Shown here piece by piece: positions 26,581 to 37,500 of a stretch of 64,000 bases of DNA. The DNA is from Aquila chrysaetos chrysaetos (Eukaryota > Chordata > Aves > Accipitriformes > Accipitridae): contig NC_044011.1 in assembly GCF_900496995.4 (NCBI RefSeq), forward strand, positions 9,332,041-9,396,040, given 5' to 3'. Every line of letters begins with the position of its first letter. The stretch's first letter is position 1. Made by a program: the position numbers and the translations under genes. The notes beneath the pieces were generated by a model that was given only the letters and a program-made list of their open reading frames with translations, was not told the DNA's origin and made no database searches.

Positions 26581-29500
26581 TGTTGTTGATGGCGAGATAA
26601 GTCATTGCAATCCACAAAGTGCTGGTGTTTAGTATACAGTATTTATATTTTATGAATGTTAACAAGCAAGAAGCCCCGCACAACTGAGCAGTTACGAGCT
26701 CAAAAGGCTTTGTGAGATATTTTCTCTAAGGGCTCATTAATGTGGTCTTTTAATGGAGTACTTGCATATCTGAATCCTTAACTGTAGCTATAAATAGAGT
26801 TTATAAGCACTTGACAGTGTGTGGCAAAGCTGTGTTAGCAGTGCTTGCCCTGCTTTTTTGCAAGTTCCATTTGCAAAGGATATTTAAGATGTGGAATTTA
26901 AATGTTTCCCAAAATGCAGACCTGTATACATCCTAATAACACTGCACTCTGAATACCATTTTCACTGGGTTTAACGCGTTTGGCATGTTCCCTCAATTAG
27001 CCGAGCATCACAACACCTCAACAAAACAGCTAGTATTCCCATGCTATTGAAGGGAAAATCAGGGCACAAAGAGGTCAAGTGACAACCCAAATGTCCCACA
27101 GCAAGTCAATAGCAGAGCAGGGGCAGGAACCGATGAGCTCTAATTACCTGCCCTAATCGTTAAACCCAGAGAGACAAATTCTGCCATTATTTTCACTGGT
27201 GCTGAAGTAGAGTCAGTCCAGGCGTGTAAGCTGACAGCCGGGTTCTCCCTTCCATACCGGGTTCCCTTGCCCTGCAAAACGTCCACACTGTGCTGACCAG
27301 ATGGCTTTTTCCCCCCTCTTGACAATCAGTTTAGAGTAACAACATTTTCAGCTCACCAGCCCACATGAAGCAACCTTAAATATACTTTAGCCAGCCCTAG
27401 TGAAGAACCAACAGAATTACTCAGCTTAATGTACTATACAGGAGTGTTAGTTTATGGTGATATAGCGAAAGCTGCTGGAGGATCACAGCTTTTAATAAAT
27501 CACCATATAGTATTATCCGTAAAATCGCCACTTCCACGCACTGCAGAACTTGCGACAGCTCTCCTATGTTGCCTGGCCACCTGGGGCCGTATCCATGTAA
27601 CGCACCCGCACCGTGTCCGCGCCGCTGCCCCGTGTGAAGAAGCCATCATGGGTCAAGCACGACAAATTTGAAGGGTTAGTGTCCAAAATGTCAGTTACTT
27701 GAAGCATCCACCACAGCCTAAGGAATCTGCAAAGTGTAAATAGGCCTTTCTTCACCTGTTTGGTTTATTAAAATACTTTTTAAAAATGGACCTTTAAAAT
27801 ATTTCCCTGTTGAAGTGGGCCCTGGAAGCCTTGACAGCCTCAGTAGAGGAACACAGAGTGGCACATCCACCTTCATCTGGCTTTCCCCCATACTCTTCCT
27901 ATCCAGTAGATGCATTTGTTGGCTTACTTCTCCAGTAACACAACAGGGACTGAAGCCCAGACACGTCTGGAAAAGGAACTGACACAGCTCCTGAGGCCTC
28001 ACTGGGAGAGGCTTTCCTACCCAGCTTCAGCGCTCAGTTATACAGTACATCTACTTGGGACAGAATTACATGTATTTACTGGGGTGTGGGCCCTGAACAC
28101 ATTGACAAAGTCCCTTTAAGATGATTACAGGGGATGCGTTGTCCTCTCAGGCTGACATCTATTATAGGTCATTATTTGGATTTTACGCTAGCAATTCTGA
28201 ATGCTTCCATTTTTGGTTCATCTCTGATGCGACTGGAATCGAGTTTTCCGCATGCATACATCCTGAATTTATTTTAACTGTGCTCAGTGTTTAGAAGGTA
28301 AGTGAGGATGCTATTAGCTACCAGTCTGCATCTATGAATGATCACTTATTACGTTCTCAGTGGTTTGGTTCAGACATGTGAGAGAATATGTTAGCTTGTA
28401 ATGAGACTATCGTGGGCTGAATTGTTTGAGGGAGCCTGTTGTCAAATGGTTACTTTTATCTAGAGGGGGGAAAAAATCAACCAGAATAATTTATAGCTTT
28501 AAAATGCTGATTTTTTCTGTGAGCATGTATTAGATGCTTTAACACCATTAAAGTATTGTAAACCAAAACATGATTAAATATTTAAGCAGTGTTCTCTTTC
28601 CTACGCAGGGATAAGTATCTATTTGTCTTGTATCACAATTTTATGCACTTAATGTCTTTTCAGCACCGTGGTGTCCCACAGTACAAGCTCAGGATCCGTC
28701 CCTCCTGGAGGAGCGGGTGGGCAGCTCCAAGGATATTGCCTGAGCAGGAGATCCAGCAGCCACGTCCTCCTGTTAGAGCAGAGAAAGCACAATAAGAGTT
28801 TTGCCTCCTCCTCCGTCACCTGTGTCCACCTACCACAGGGACACATATTTTTCTTTGCTCTTCAGTTAATTTGCATCTTCATCCTTCTTCCCCACCATCA
28901 CTCTTCCTTGCCTTGACCTTCTCCCCCCCCCGCTGCCTTTCTCTTCCCATACACTACTGGCCTCTTCCCTCTCCTCCCAGAATATTTGCTCCTTTTCTCA
29001 TTAGCTTTTTTCACCTTCCTCTTAACAGAGCAAAACCTCTCAATCCTTCAGCCCTCTGATGTTGAGCGCTTCCTCCTATGCTCACGTTGCCTCTGCAGCT
29101 CTTCCCTGCAAACCTGCGTTTCAGAGGAGCTCAGCTCCATTTTTCCCTCTTGCAGTGGGCTCTGTTCCTGCTCAGAGGCATTCCTGAGCACGCACTGGTG
29201 TGCTGAGCTAAACACCGCAGAGAGGAGACAGGCTGGGACCAGGTGGCCAGATCTGAGCAGCACTTGCTGGGAGAGCAGTTTATTTCTGCTGCCTCTCCAT
29301 GGCCTGGCAGGAAGACAATTCACTGAGGCATAAATTGTTGGGACATTTTTGCTCAGCTGCAGGTCAGCTCGGATCCATCCCTTGAAACAGCAGCTGCGTA
29401 TTTCTCTTTCGGCACTGTGGAGTTGTGCACAGGAGGACTTTCCACCTGGAGCCCAAACAGGCCATCGGATGGGGAGACAAAGCCGAACGTGGAGGGTCGA

Positions 29501-31799
29501 TGTACCAGCCACCTCCTCAGCAGCACTTACTGCTGTTTCTCTAGTCTGGTGTCCAAAAGGCTGCTGCATTTATTGACTCAGATGGCAGCAGATCATCATT
29601 CAGCTCAAGGAGAACATGACCAAAAATCATATAAACATAGGACTGAGATAAAAAATGACTGTGACCAATTAGGAGAGCTGGTTCTGCTCTTCTGTACCCA
29701 GCTATAAATCAGGGTTAGTGAGGCAGTGGAGAAAGCAAGACAGGATGGCCAAGAGAAGAGGTCTCTGCCTTTTGCCTTCAAGGGGTAGGTTTCATCTTCC
29801 TGGAAGAGGAGGAGAAGCCAGGGACAAAAACCCACAGAAAGCAGCCTGGGGCCCAGCCTCTGGCCATAAGGGCAAACTTTACGGCAGGGCTTGCACCGTA
29901 GGCTGAACTCTCGTTTGCTCTGCAGCAGGATGTCCACATCCATACGGCGTACCTCTCCAGTGCATCCCACCCTGCAACATGCTAGCTCTCAGCTCAGCAG
30001 GCAAAGACTGTGAGCAGTCACGTTTGGGGTCCCGTATGGGATTTAAGATTTGGGGTTTGACCTATTAATCTTGTTCAAGATTACTCTACTCTCCAGCTGG
30101 GGCGGGAGGGGACACTGTGTCTTTGTCCCCGGGAAGTTTTGGCAGAAGCAGTTGTTCCAGTTGGGAAGATGCAGACACAAATTGGCTCTAGCAGAAATGG
30201 GGGCTGCTGAGGGGGTCCCTACCATCTCCCTGCCTGTGCACGGACAATCTCGTGTCCCCACCCCCCCACTGAGGTGTCCCACAACGTTCCTGGTATCACA
30301 CATGCAACATTACATGTCAGTCTAACAGGTGAGTTATTTTCAGCTTAGTTCAGCCTTAATTTATCTGGGTTTTTTCCTTCCCATTTCTGCTATTTGAATT
30401 GGATTTTATAGGAGAAAATGAGCAAGGCATAAATATACAGTTTAATGTTTCCCCTGTTAAATTCAAGTTTAAAGTCTATTACCTATTTCACTACAAACAG
30501 CTGCTAACACAAAGTTTGCTCCCCCCCACCCCGATTTAGTTTTGTTCACACATTCCACGTTTACCTGTGATGTGCAGTGGGCTGACCCCAGCGCGCCGCA
30601 CACCCCACCTCGCAGCCCTTCCCTGCGGCCGGGGCAGCACGGCTCTCATCCTCTTCCTCCCCCCTCTCCCCACGGGGTGCAGCCTCCGCCCCACTCCATT
30701 CCCAGGCGCCTCTGGGCATTAGCCACCCCATCTTTTGGCAGTTATGTTATTTTCCTCCCTCCTTCAAGCACGGCACCGGGGTGGGAGCCCGTGGCAGGAT
30801 GCACTTGGACATCACGGGCTGCAGGCAAGATGGGTTTTTCCAGGCACGTGGCAGGGAGGTCCCCAAAAGCAGCCCTTGGCACCGCGGGAAGGCTGGGTAC
30901 CACATGTGGCAGGAAAGTCAGGCAGCTGCAAAGCCTGTAGTGCAAACCCTCTATACGTGCTTTTATGGCATTGGATTTATTGCACTTTTATTGGGCATTT
31001 ACTGAAATAAATGAAGAGGCATAAAGTTCACAGTAAAAAAAGAAATGCCTTTCATAGCAAATTTCACGATTCTTATTATTGTCTGATAGCGGCAGTTTTG
31101 TATAAATTCCTAAACAAATAGATCATATCACTGATTTTAACCTTGGCCAGTCTTTAAAGTAAGGTGCATGCTACTTTTATAGCAAATCACAACATGACGG
31201 AAGAGACAGAGCTCTCCAGCCTCCTGACATTTTCTGTAGAAAGTCGTTTAGGTAGAAAAATGCAGGTTAAGAGCTAATGAGTACAACAGATTAAAAGTGC
31301 ACAAACCAAAGCGACACAGAGAAGCCAACTGAAATGACCCCACAGCTATAAGATGAAGATATGGTTAAATGCAAATGCAGTCCTTCTGAAGTGCTGCCTA
31401 GGGTAGAAGAAAAATCATCCAGGAAAAAAACCAGGCAACCTACTACACAGCAACAATGTGATGTTTAAGGTAAGGTCAGGGGCCAGTTCCTGCTCTCCTT
31501 TTTCATACAAATAGTCCCTTTGACTTCATTAAGATCAGTCTGAAGGCTAAGAGGGGCAATATGTAGCTGCAGTTGTCACTCTGTGTAGCTACAACCAGTT
31601 CTGTACGTGCTGAACTGAAACCAGAGCAGTCACATGGCATTGCTTCCCCATTTTACTCTCATTGAGACCAAGAAGCGAGGAGGAGGCCTGGCACCAGAAC
31701 GGCATCAGCAGTTGTTAGGGCGAGTGACTGGGTTTCACCCTCCGCTCTAACGCACATTTTCTGTGCAACTTCAGTTTGCTCAGCTAAAAGCAGAAATAG
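26581..31799. other. Intergenic DNA, no gene seen
   Basis: Starts with AT-rich, unique-looking sequence next to the 26.3-kb CpG patch, followed by a MIR fragment. GC-richer but CpG-moderate DNA at about 28680-30310 and 30590-30960 contains overlapping frames on both strands (up to 173 codons) with no recognisable product. A run of nine C lies at 28923-28931. Confidence 0.55.
27035..27150 (+). mobile_element. MIR-like SINE fragment
   Basis: CTATTGAAGGGAAAATCAGG, then GCACAAAGAGGTCAAGTGAC, then TCCCACAGCAAGTCAATAGC, then AGAGCAGGGGCAGGAACC matches the classic MIR 3' half block by block ('gaggcacagagaggttaagtgac ... cacacagcaagt ... gcagagc ... ggattcgaacc'). This is the best preserved of the MIR-like copies in the window. 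Such copies predate the bird-mammal split, and some in other genomes serve as enhancers. Confidence 0.78.
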
Positions 31800-32690
31800 C
31801 AACACTTCCCGGCCGCGCGGCAGCACTTCGGCTTTCAGCTCGCTGTCCCCGGGGAGCTGCCGACCCCCGGGAAGAAGGCTCTGTGGTGGTCAGCCACGCC
31901 AGCCGTAATGCTCCACCGCGTCCGCCAAGGAGCAAAAGAGAAAGCGGGCTTTTGCCGAGCATTAGAAGCCAGCGGTCGCAGCTTTTCTCCGGTCTCCTTA
32001 TAATTGAAGCATATACATCGTTCCTGTTCTTGCCCGGAGCAAAGCTAGTCGAGAGCAAGCAGCAGAGGTATCTCCCTTGAAAAACTACCAGCGTTCAAAC
32101 CCTTGCCCCGGTGCCTCCTCCTCCTCCTCCCAACCACCGAGCCCGGCCGATGCCAACCGCCGGCTGCGCTCCCCAGCTGTAGCCACCATCTGTCGTGGCA
32201 GGAAGGAAGCAGATGTGCAGAGGCTTCGGCGGCTCGGTGCACGCCGGGCACGTCGAGCGTCCGCCTGTGCCAGGAGCCGGTCGGTGGGTGCCGCAGGACT
32301 GGGCTCAGCGGGCACCCGACCAGCACCAGGGCCAGGCGCAGCTGGGCCAGGCGGCTGCGAAACACCCCTGCGGGTGCTGGGACCTCCTTGGAGACCTCGG
32401 CTTTCAGGACGTCTCCCACCCTTGGTTCACAAGCCCAGCCCCAGGTTGGAGCTGGGGCACAGCTCGTTTCACCCCAGCCAAGTTTCCAGACCTTTCTGCG
32501 CCTCAGCGGCCACGTCTGCCCCTTGAGGTTTATTTGGGAACGTTTATGAAGGAGCAGTCGCTTCCCCGAGCCTCCAGGATGGCGGGTGCCTGTGTCCACA
32601 TGGACCGGGCAGCCCACGAGGGTCAGCCCCGCGGTTTCACAGGAGGGAGAGGAAGACAAACGACACGAGATGTCTCAGGCAAAGCAAATG
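31800..32690. promoter_or_regulatory. CpG island (intergenic, no credible protein gene)
   Basis: The sequence changes sharply from AT-rich DNA to CpG-dense DNA (GGCCGCGCGGCAGC, ACCGCGTCCGCC, CTTCGGCGGCTCGGTGCACG). It is densest at 31805-32000 and 32110-32350 and then fades by about 32690. Several overlapping open frames of 90-204 codons lie here on both strands. This is what stop-poor GC-rich DNA gives by chance, and none resembles a known protein. The island lies about 9 kb beyond the PACRG stop, in the direction of the presumed QKI gene. CpG islands of this kind usually mark promoters, so an unannotated noncoding transcript or a CpG-type enhancer is the likeliest explanation. Confidence 0.72.
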
Positions 32691-33351
32691 AAACTGCGCC
32701 TTACATTTTAAGAAAAACATTTAAATTTTCATGAGAAACTTGAAACCGAAAACTGGAAATTAAAAACGACTGTTTGCGCAACTGCCTTCTATTGATCAAA
32801 TTATAGAAAACGGCCATGAGTGAGGGCTGTGGGGAAAGCAAACACACACTCAACACACCATCCATCTCCATTCCCCAAACATAATTATAACAATATGGGA
32901 GACATGAAAAGACAGTGCAACGCTACACACTGGTAATAAAAAGCTGGAAATATTTGTGGGTATGAAGAGAAGCTGTTGAGCAGAGGCAATGCAACCATCT
33001 TCTTGGGGAGCTGAAAAATGCTCGAGGAATAAAAGCTTTAAAAAACCCCACTGAAAACAGAGGAATACTATTTTTCTTTCTTTAAGGAGAAAAAAACAAC
33101 CATTACAGTATGTACGAAGGAACACTGCAGGGTTTGCAACTGCCCAATTCTCCTACTGCATGTGGTACCCAAATTGTCTTATAATTAAAAGCTGCTATAA
33201 CACAGACTACAAAAAACAATCCTGCACTATGTCAATAAGAAAGTTATTGATAGAAAAGGGTCTTATCAAGTTTATTTAGGCCCTGTTACTGTCATTACTA
33301 GCTTTAAATAGCAGGATCCATCCCTTAAGAAGGCCAGAGCACTGTTACACA

Positions 33352-33394
<43 letters not shown>

Positions 33395-36300
33395 GGATTT
33401 AAAAGCAAATGGTCAGAATTTAGTAGTTTAAATTTCTTTTCTGTGATGAGGATTTATTTTTTCCTTCTTCTGATAAGGGAAAAACCTTATTAATGAGGCC
33501 TCAGTGGTAGTTACACTGCTGCTGCTGCACTGTAGGAGATGTACACATTTTTTTCCCAAGGAGGGTTTAACTGCTTTGTAGATCCATAAAGATATTTCAC
33601 AGAGAAAGCTTTATTCAGTTGGAGCTCTTAAACCTCCTTTGTGAAATGTTGTGGTATTTCGTGAGATATGCGGCCTTTGCTATGCACGTGATGCTGGTAG
33701 GTTTCTAGGCATGCAAGTTCAAGAGCTTTCTTTTCCAGATATTTTTTCAATTAATTAAGCTCACTGGTAAGACTGCATGCACTTCAGAAAGGAAGGAAAA
33801 GAAGAATAACAGCTAACTCTGTCTGCCTTCTGCAGAAGTAGCTGAATTTACTGCTTGTTGTCTTTGCAGAACAGCTCGGATGCTGGTTTCGGCAGCTTGC
33901 AGGTTTGCAGCCCTGGTATGTTTCTGGTGGGTTTTTCCTCCTTCGTTAGAAGCATTCTTGTGATGCGGGGGATTCCTATCAAAACTATCATCACCCTCCC
34001 AATGCGAGTCATTCCCCTGCTTTTGAATAGAGACAGCTGCTGAGCTACAGAAAACATCGCTCTGTGTCTACAGAATTCTTCACGGAAGGTTTTTTTTTTT
34101 CCTTAATGTTGCATTTTTACGCACTTGTACACCCAGCCCCTATGGGGGAGTGAACAAAAGGCCTTTTAAAGGCAATCTTCCAGAATGCTCCAATTGTGCC
34201 CTTAATTGCATCAAAGTACACGTGGGCTCAGCTCTGTGCAGTCATAGTTTTAGCTGTAGGTTGATTTTAAGCAAGCCACACATTTTATACCAAAGCAATG
34301 CATAAAAGCAGGCACAAGGAAAAAAAGCTTTAATTTAGTCACATTACTCCAGTAAGTAATAATGCATAGCAAGCAATAATTGGATGCAAGAAGTTTAGAG
34401 CAGATGTTCCCTTTACTTTGATTCTTGAGGCAGTGCAGTAGCAATTTCTTCCTTTGTAACAGACATAAATGATTCAGTGTTAATAAAAAAAGTTTCAGGC
34501 ATGGATTTCTTCCAGTGAATAGCTGAGGAATAAAATGCACACTGTGAAATGTGGGGCTGAACAAGGGCTTCCAAGTATTCCCCCTCCCCGCACCGAGAGC
34601 GTTTCAAAAGAGATCTGGGTTTTACCCTTGGACTTACAGTAGAGAATTTAAAGCACTATTTCTACTAGGTACTATTAATTTTTTTTCACTCGGAAAGAAT
34701 TCAGTTGCTTTCCAAAGAGGTGGGGAATTGCAAACCATCTGCCTCAGGGTGTCTCACCCGGCGTGTGCCCAAAACCAGGCTTGCTCCAGCCAAGGGGCAA
34801 CACCACCACCAGCAGCTGCATCGGTCCCCCTGGGGAAAAGACGAGAGAGGTTGGGCAGGTCACGCCGCTGGCCGGGAGCCAGGCCCAGCTCCACGACACC
34901 TGATGATATCCTAGCTGAGATGGTGACAACATCCAGTCCACCGAGACGGGATGTTGCTGCGGGCAGGTTGGGGCAGAGACGGTAGCGCCGGGAGGAGAAG
35001 GTGATTGCAGAAAATACGCTCTCTCCCCGCCAGCAGCAGCGTTGGCAGCTCCAAGCACAGCTTGAAAGTCACATAGGAAGCGAGGGGGGGGGAAAGTCGC
35101 AGGCTGCCCTGTATTGCAGCGCTGGGGCACCCGTCTGCCCCTTCACACAAGCAGAGCCTGGGAAGGCTCCGCCATAGAAAACCCAGAAAACTCCCAGCCA
35201 CAGAAAACACCCAGGTAGTAGCTGGGGGACAAATGGTGGCCCAGAGAGGCAGGGCTTTGGGATGCACAGCTGCAGTGGCCCAAAAAGCTGGACAAACATA
35301 TCCTCTCCGCATTCATGAGCCAGGAGCTTCCCCCCATTTGCTCTCATTCCCATCCCCCACCTGCAGCAGAGCCGATATTTTTCTCTCAATACACAGCAGC
35401 ACTATGCGGGAAGAGAAAGGAGGAGGACTTATTCCAGAAATGTTTTGCCTCAGCTTGCTGCCCAGGGAGCCGCTCTGGGGTGAAAAAGACGCAAGTTCCC
35501 CAAAACCCACATTTTCCAAAACATAAACTGCAAAGGAAAAGCCTTTGCCGGAATAGCTGGTCCCTCCTGCTCTCTTCTCATCAGCTGCCCCTCTACCCAC
35601 CCAGCTCGCTCAGTGTCTCCTCCAGCTCGGCACAGCACTGCAGGGACCCAGGAAAAGCAGGAAGCGAGAACACATAAAAATGAAGTAATGGGACTAATGC
35701 ATGAGATGGAGATGGCGAGATGTGGGGATATCATTCCTTGCTTCTAGGGCTGGAGTTTGGTAAGCCAAGCTGCTTTTCAGTAATTGCTCCTTAGGGAAGG
35801 GCTTAGGAATTACGCCCTGAAAAAAGAAATTGAAATCTGATACAGAGTTGGATGGACCACACATTTAAAGCCAGGCCCCCCTGACTAATGCAATAGTGTG
35901 CAACATGAGGTAGCTGCTTTATGTCAGACATTAATTTTGTCTGGCCTATACCCAGTGAGCCTCAGCATCCAACACTGTTGTACATGTTACGGACAGAAAG
36001 TGCTTGTGACAGGGAGACCTCCTGGAGCTTCCCAATGTTTTTCCGAGGAGTTTGTCCAAGTGTTTTCTTTGGTCACTTCATATCAGAGAGCAACGTGATC
36101 TTATTCAAGGTCAGCATGACTCCATGGAAGGCACAGAACTACAGTGATTACGGGTGCTAGTGGCTGCAAGACAACCGCAGATGAGTATGCTACCAAAAGC
36201 ACACGTGCCTTTATCTACAGTCACATTAAGCGCAGTGGTGCCAATTCAGCTCTACCAAGCTGTGTATCATAGGGCCACAGAGGTGGAAGAGGTGCAGAGC

Positions 36301-36639
36301 TGAGACCCCAAGACCAAGACGTTCCCAGTATGCCACAGAGTGGAGCAGGCTGCGGCAGCAGGTTGGTGTGCAGCTGCTCCCCTTCTGCCATCCAACAGCC
36401 TTCACCTCCGATTTTTTTGTTTATTTGTTTTAAAAAACATTATGCTGATGCAGACAAACACAGGAAGTTTGGATTGCTGAGATCATTTAGTAAACTAAGG
36501 GTATGTCGTACTCATTTCTCGAGACAGGCATACAAGACTCAACGCTATGACACTCTATTTAGATGTCCCCTTTCTTCCCGTTACCTCAACGCATTTAACC
36601 CACCCTCACCAAGGCGGAGTAAGGAGGCTGGGACTTCTC
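32691..36639. other. Intergenic DNA, no gene seen
   Basis: AT-rich with the TA microsatellite at 33357. A GC-richer segment at about 34740-35160 has moderate CpG and overlapping chance frames on both strands. Nothing else recognisable. Confidence 0.55.
33357..33391. repeat. TA dinucleotide microsatellite, about 17 units
   Basis: Uninterrupted alternating TA from 33357 to 33391, then TGTAGG. Self-complementary and likely to vary in length between individuals. Confidence 0.98.
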
Positions 36640-37500
36640 TTTCCGCATTTGTACAGCGCCCGGATTAGTTCCCATTTCATCCCCTCCGACCCCACGCCCT
36701 CAGCAGCCAGGGTCAGCAGACTGCGGTTGCAAAGGGCTCCTGTGCACGCGGGCACCCGCAGGGCCGGCGGCAGCAGAGATGGTGCAGTCCCCAAAACGCC
36801 CCTGGCCACGGCCACGCCAACGCAGCTGTGCCCTGTGCTTCCTCCCCCACGAAGGGCCCCGCTCTTCCCCAGCTTGAGGCTTTTGCTCTATGCGAGGGGC
36901 TCTCGTCAGCAAAAAGTCGGAGCGGCCGTCCCCTTCCCCCTCCCTTTCTGCTGGAGGAAGGGGACTCCGGGCACGCACCCGGCCAGCCAGTGCCCCGGCA
37001 GGGTGGCCGAGAGCAGGACCTTCTGCTGCTAACGGGGGAGCGGCGTGATGGCCAGCGCTGGCTGCGCTCACCCCGAGCGACGCCGCGCAGTCCCGCTGCG
37101 CCCGCGGCCCCCGGAGCGCGCCGGGGTATACGACCCGGCGGTTTGCGAGGGCTGTGCGGTTTGTTAGCCCCCAGACTCACGCCCGAGTATTGGGAAAAAA
37201 TTAAGTATTTGTTGATTTGCAGAATAAGCACCCAAACCGGCGTCACAAAAGGCACGCTCGGGGCGCAGCCGACTCCCAGCTCTGCCAGAAACATACGTTC
37301 TCCTCCCTGAGGCTCCAGATCGTCCCCCTCAGCTCAGGCAGGCTTCCACCCACCTCGCCAGAAGCCACGCTGGAGGGCACCCACCACCCCAGAGGTGGTG
37401 GGAGACCCAAGCGTCCCCCTGGACGCGCTGTCCTAAGGAGGGCAGAGCTCTCAGCGAGGACCCCCACAGACATACCCAGGCAATATTCGCTGGGCAAGAA
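36640..37500. promoter_or_regulatory. CpG island (intergenic, about 4.5 kb beyond PACRG)
   Basis: GC-rich sequence with very dense CpG between about 36700 and 37170 (for example GAGCGACGCCGCGCAGTC, GCGCCCGCGGCCCCCGGAGC). It weakens into CpG-poorer GC-rich DNA towards 37550. Both strands have long but mutually overlapping frames (up to about 190 codons) that I do not recognise and attribute to composition. It is the strongest island in the window and a good candidate for an unannotated promoter. It could also act on PACRG or QKI as an enhancer. Confidence 0.72.

Noticed and set aside
29048..29569. Minus-strand frame of 173 codons
   Set aside because: GC-richer DNA with a competing plus-strand frame; no recognised family or exon boundaries.
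32045..32734. Frames of 149, 179 and 204 codons on both strands
   Set aside because: All overlap one another in the CpG island and have low-complexity Arg/Pro/Ala-rich translations typical of noncoding GC-rich DNA.
36230..36320. Possible SINE-like segment
   Set aside because: Only a few short words resemble a SINE and not in the right order.
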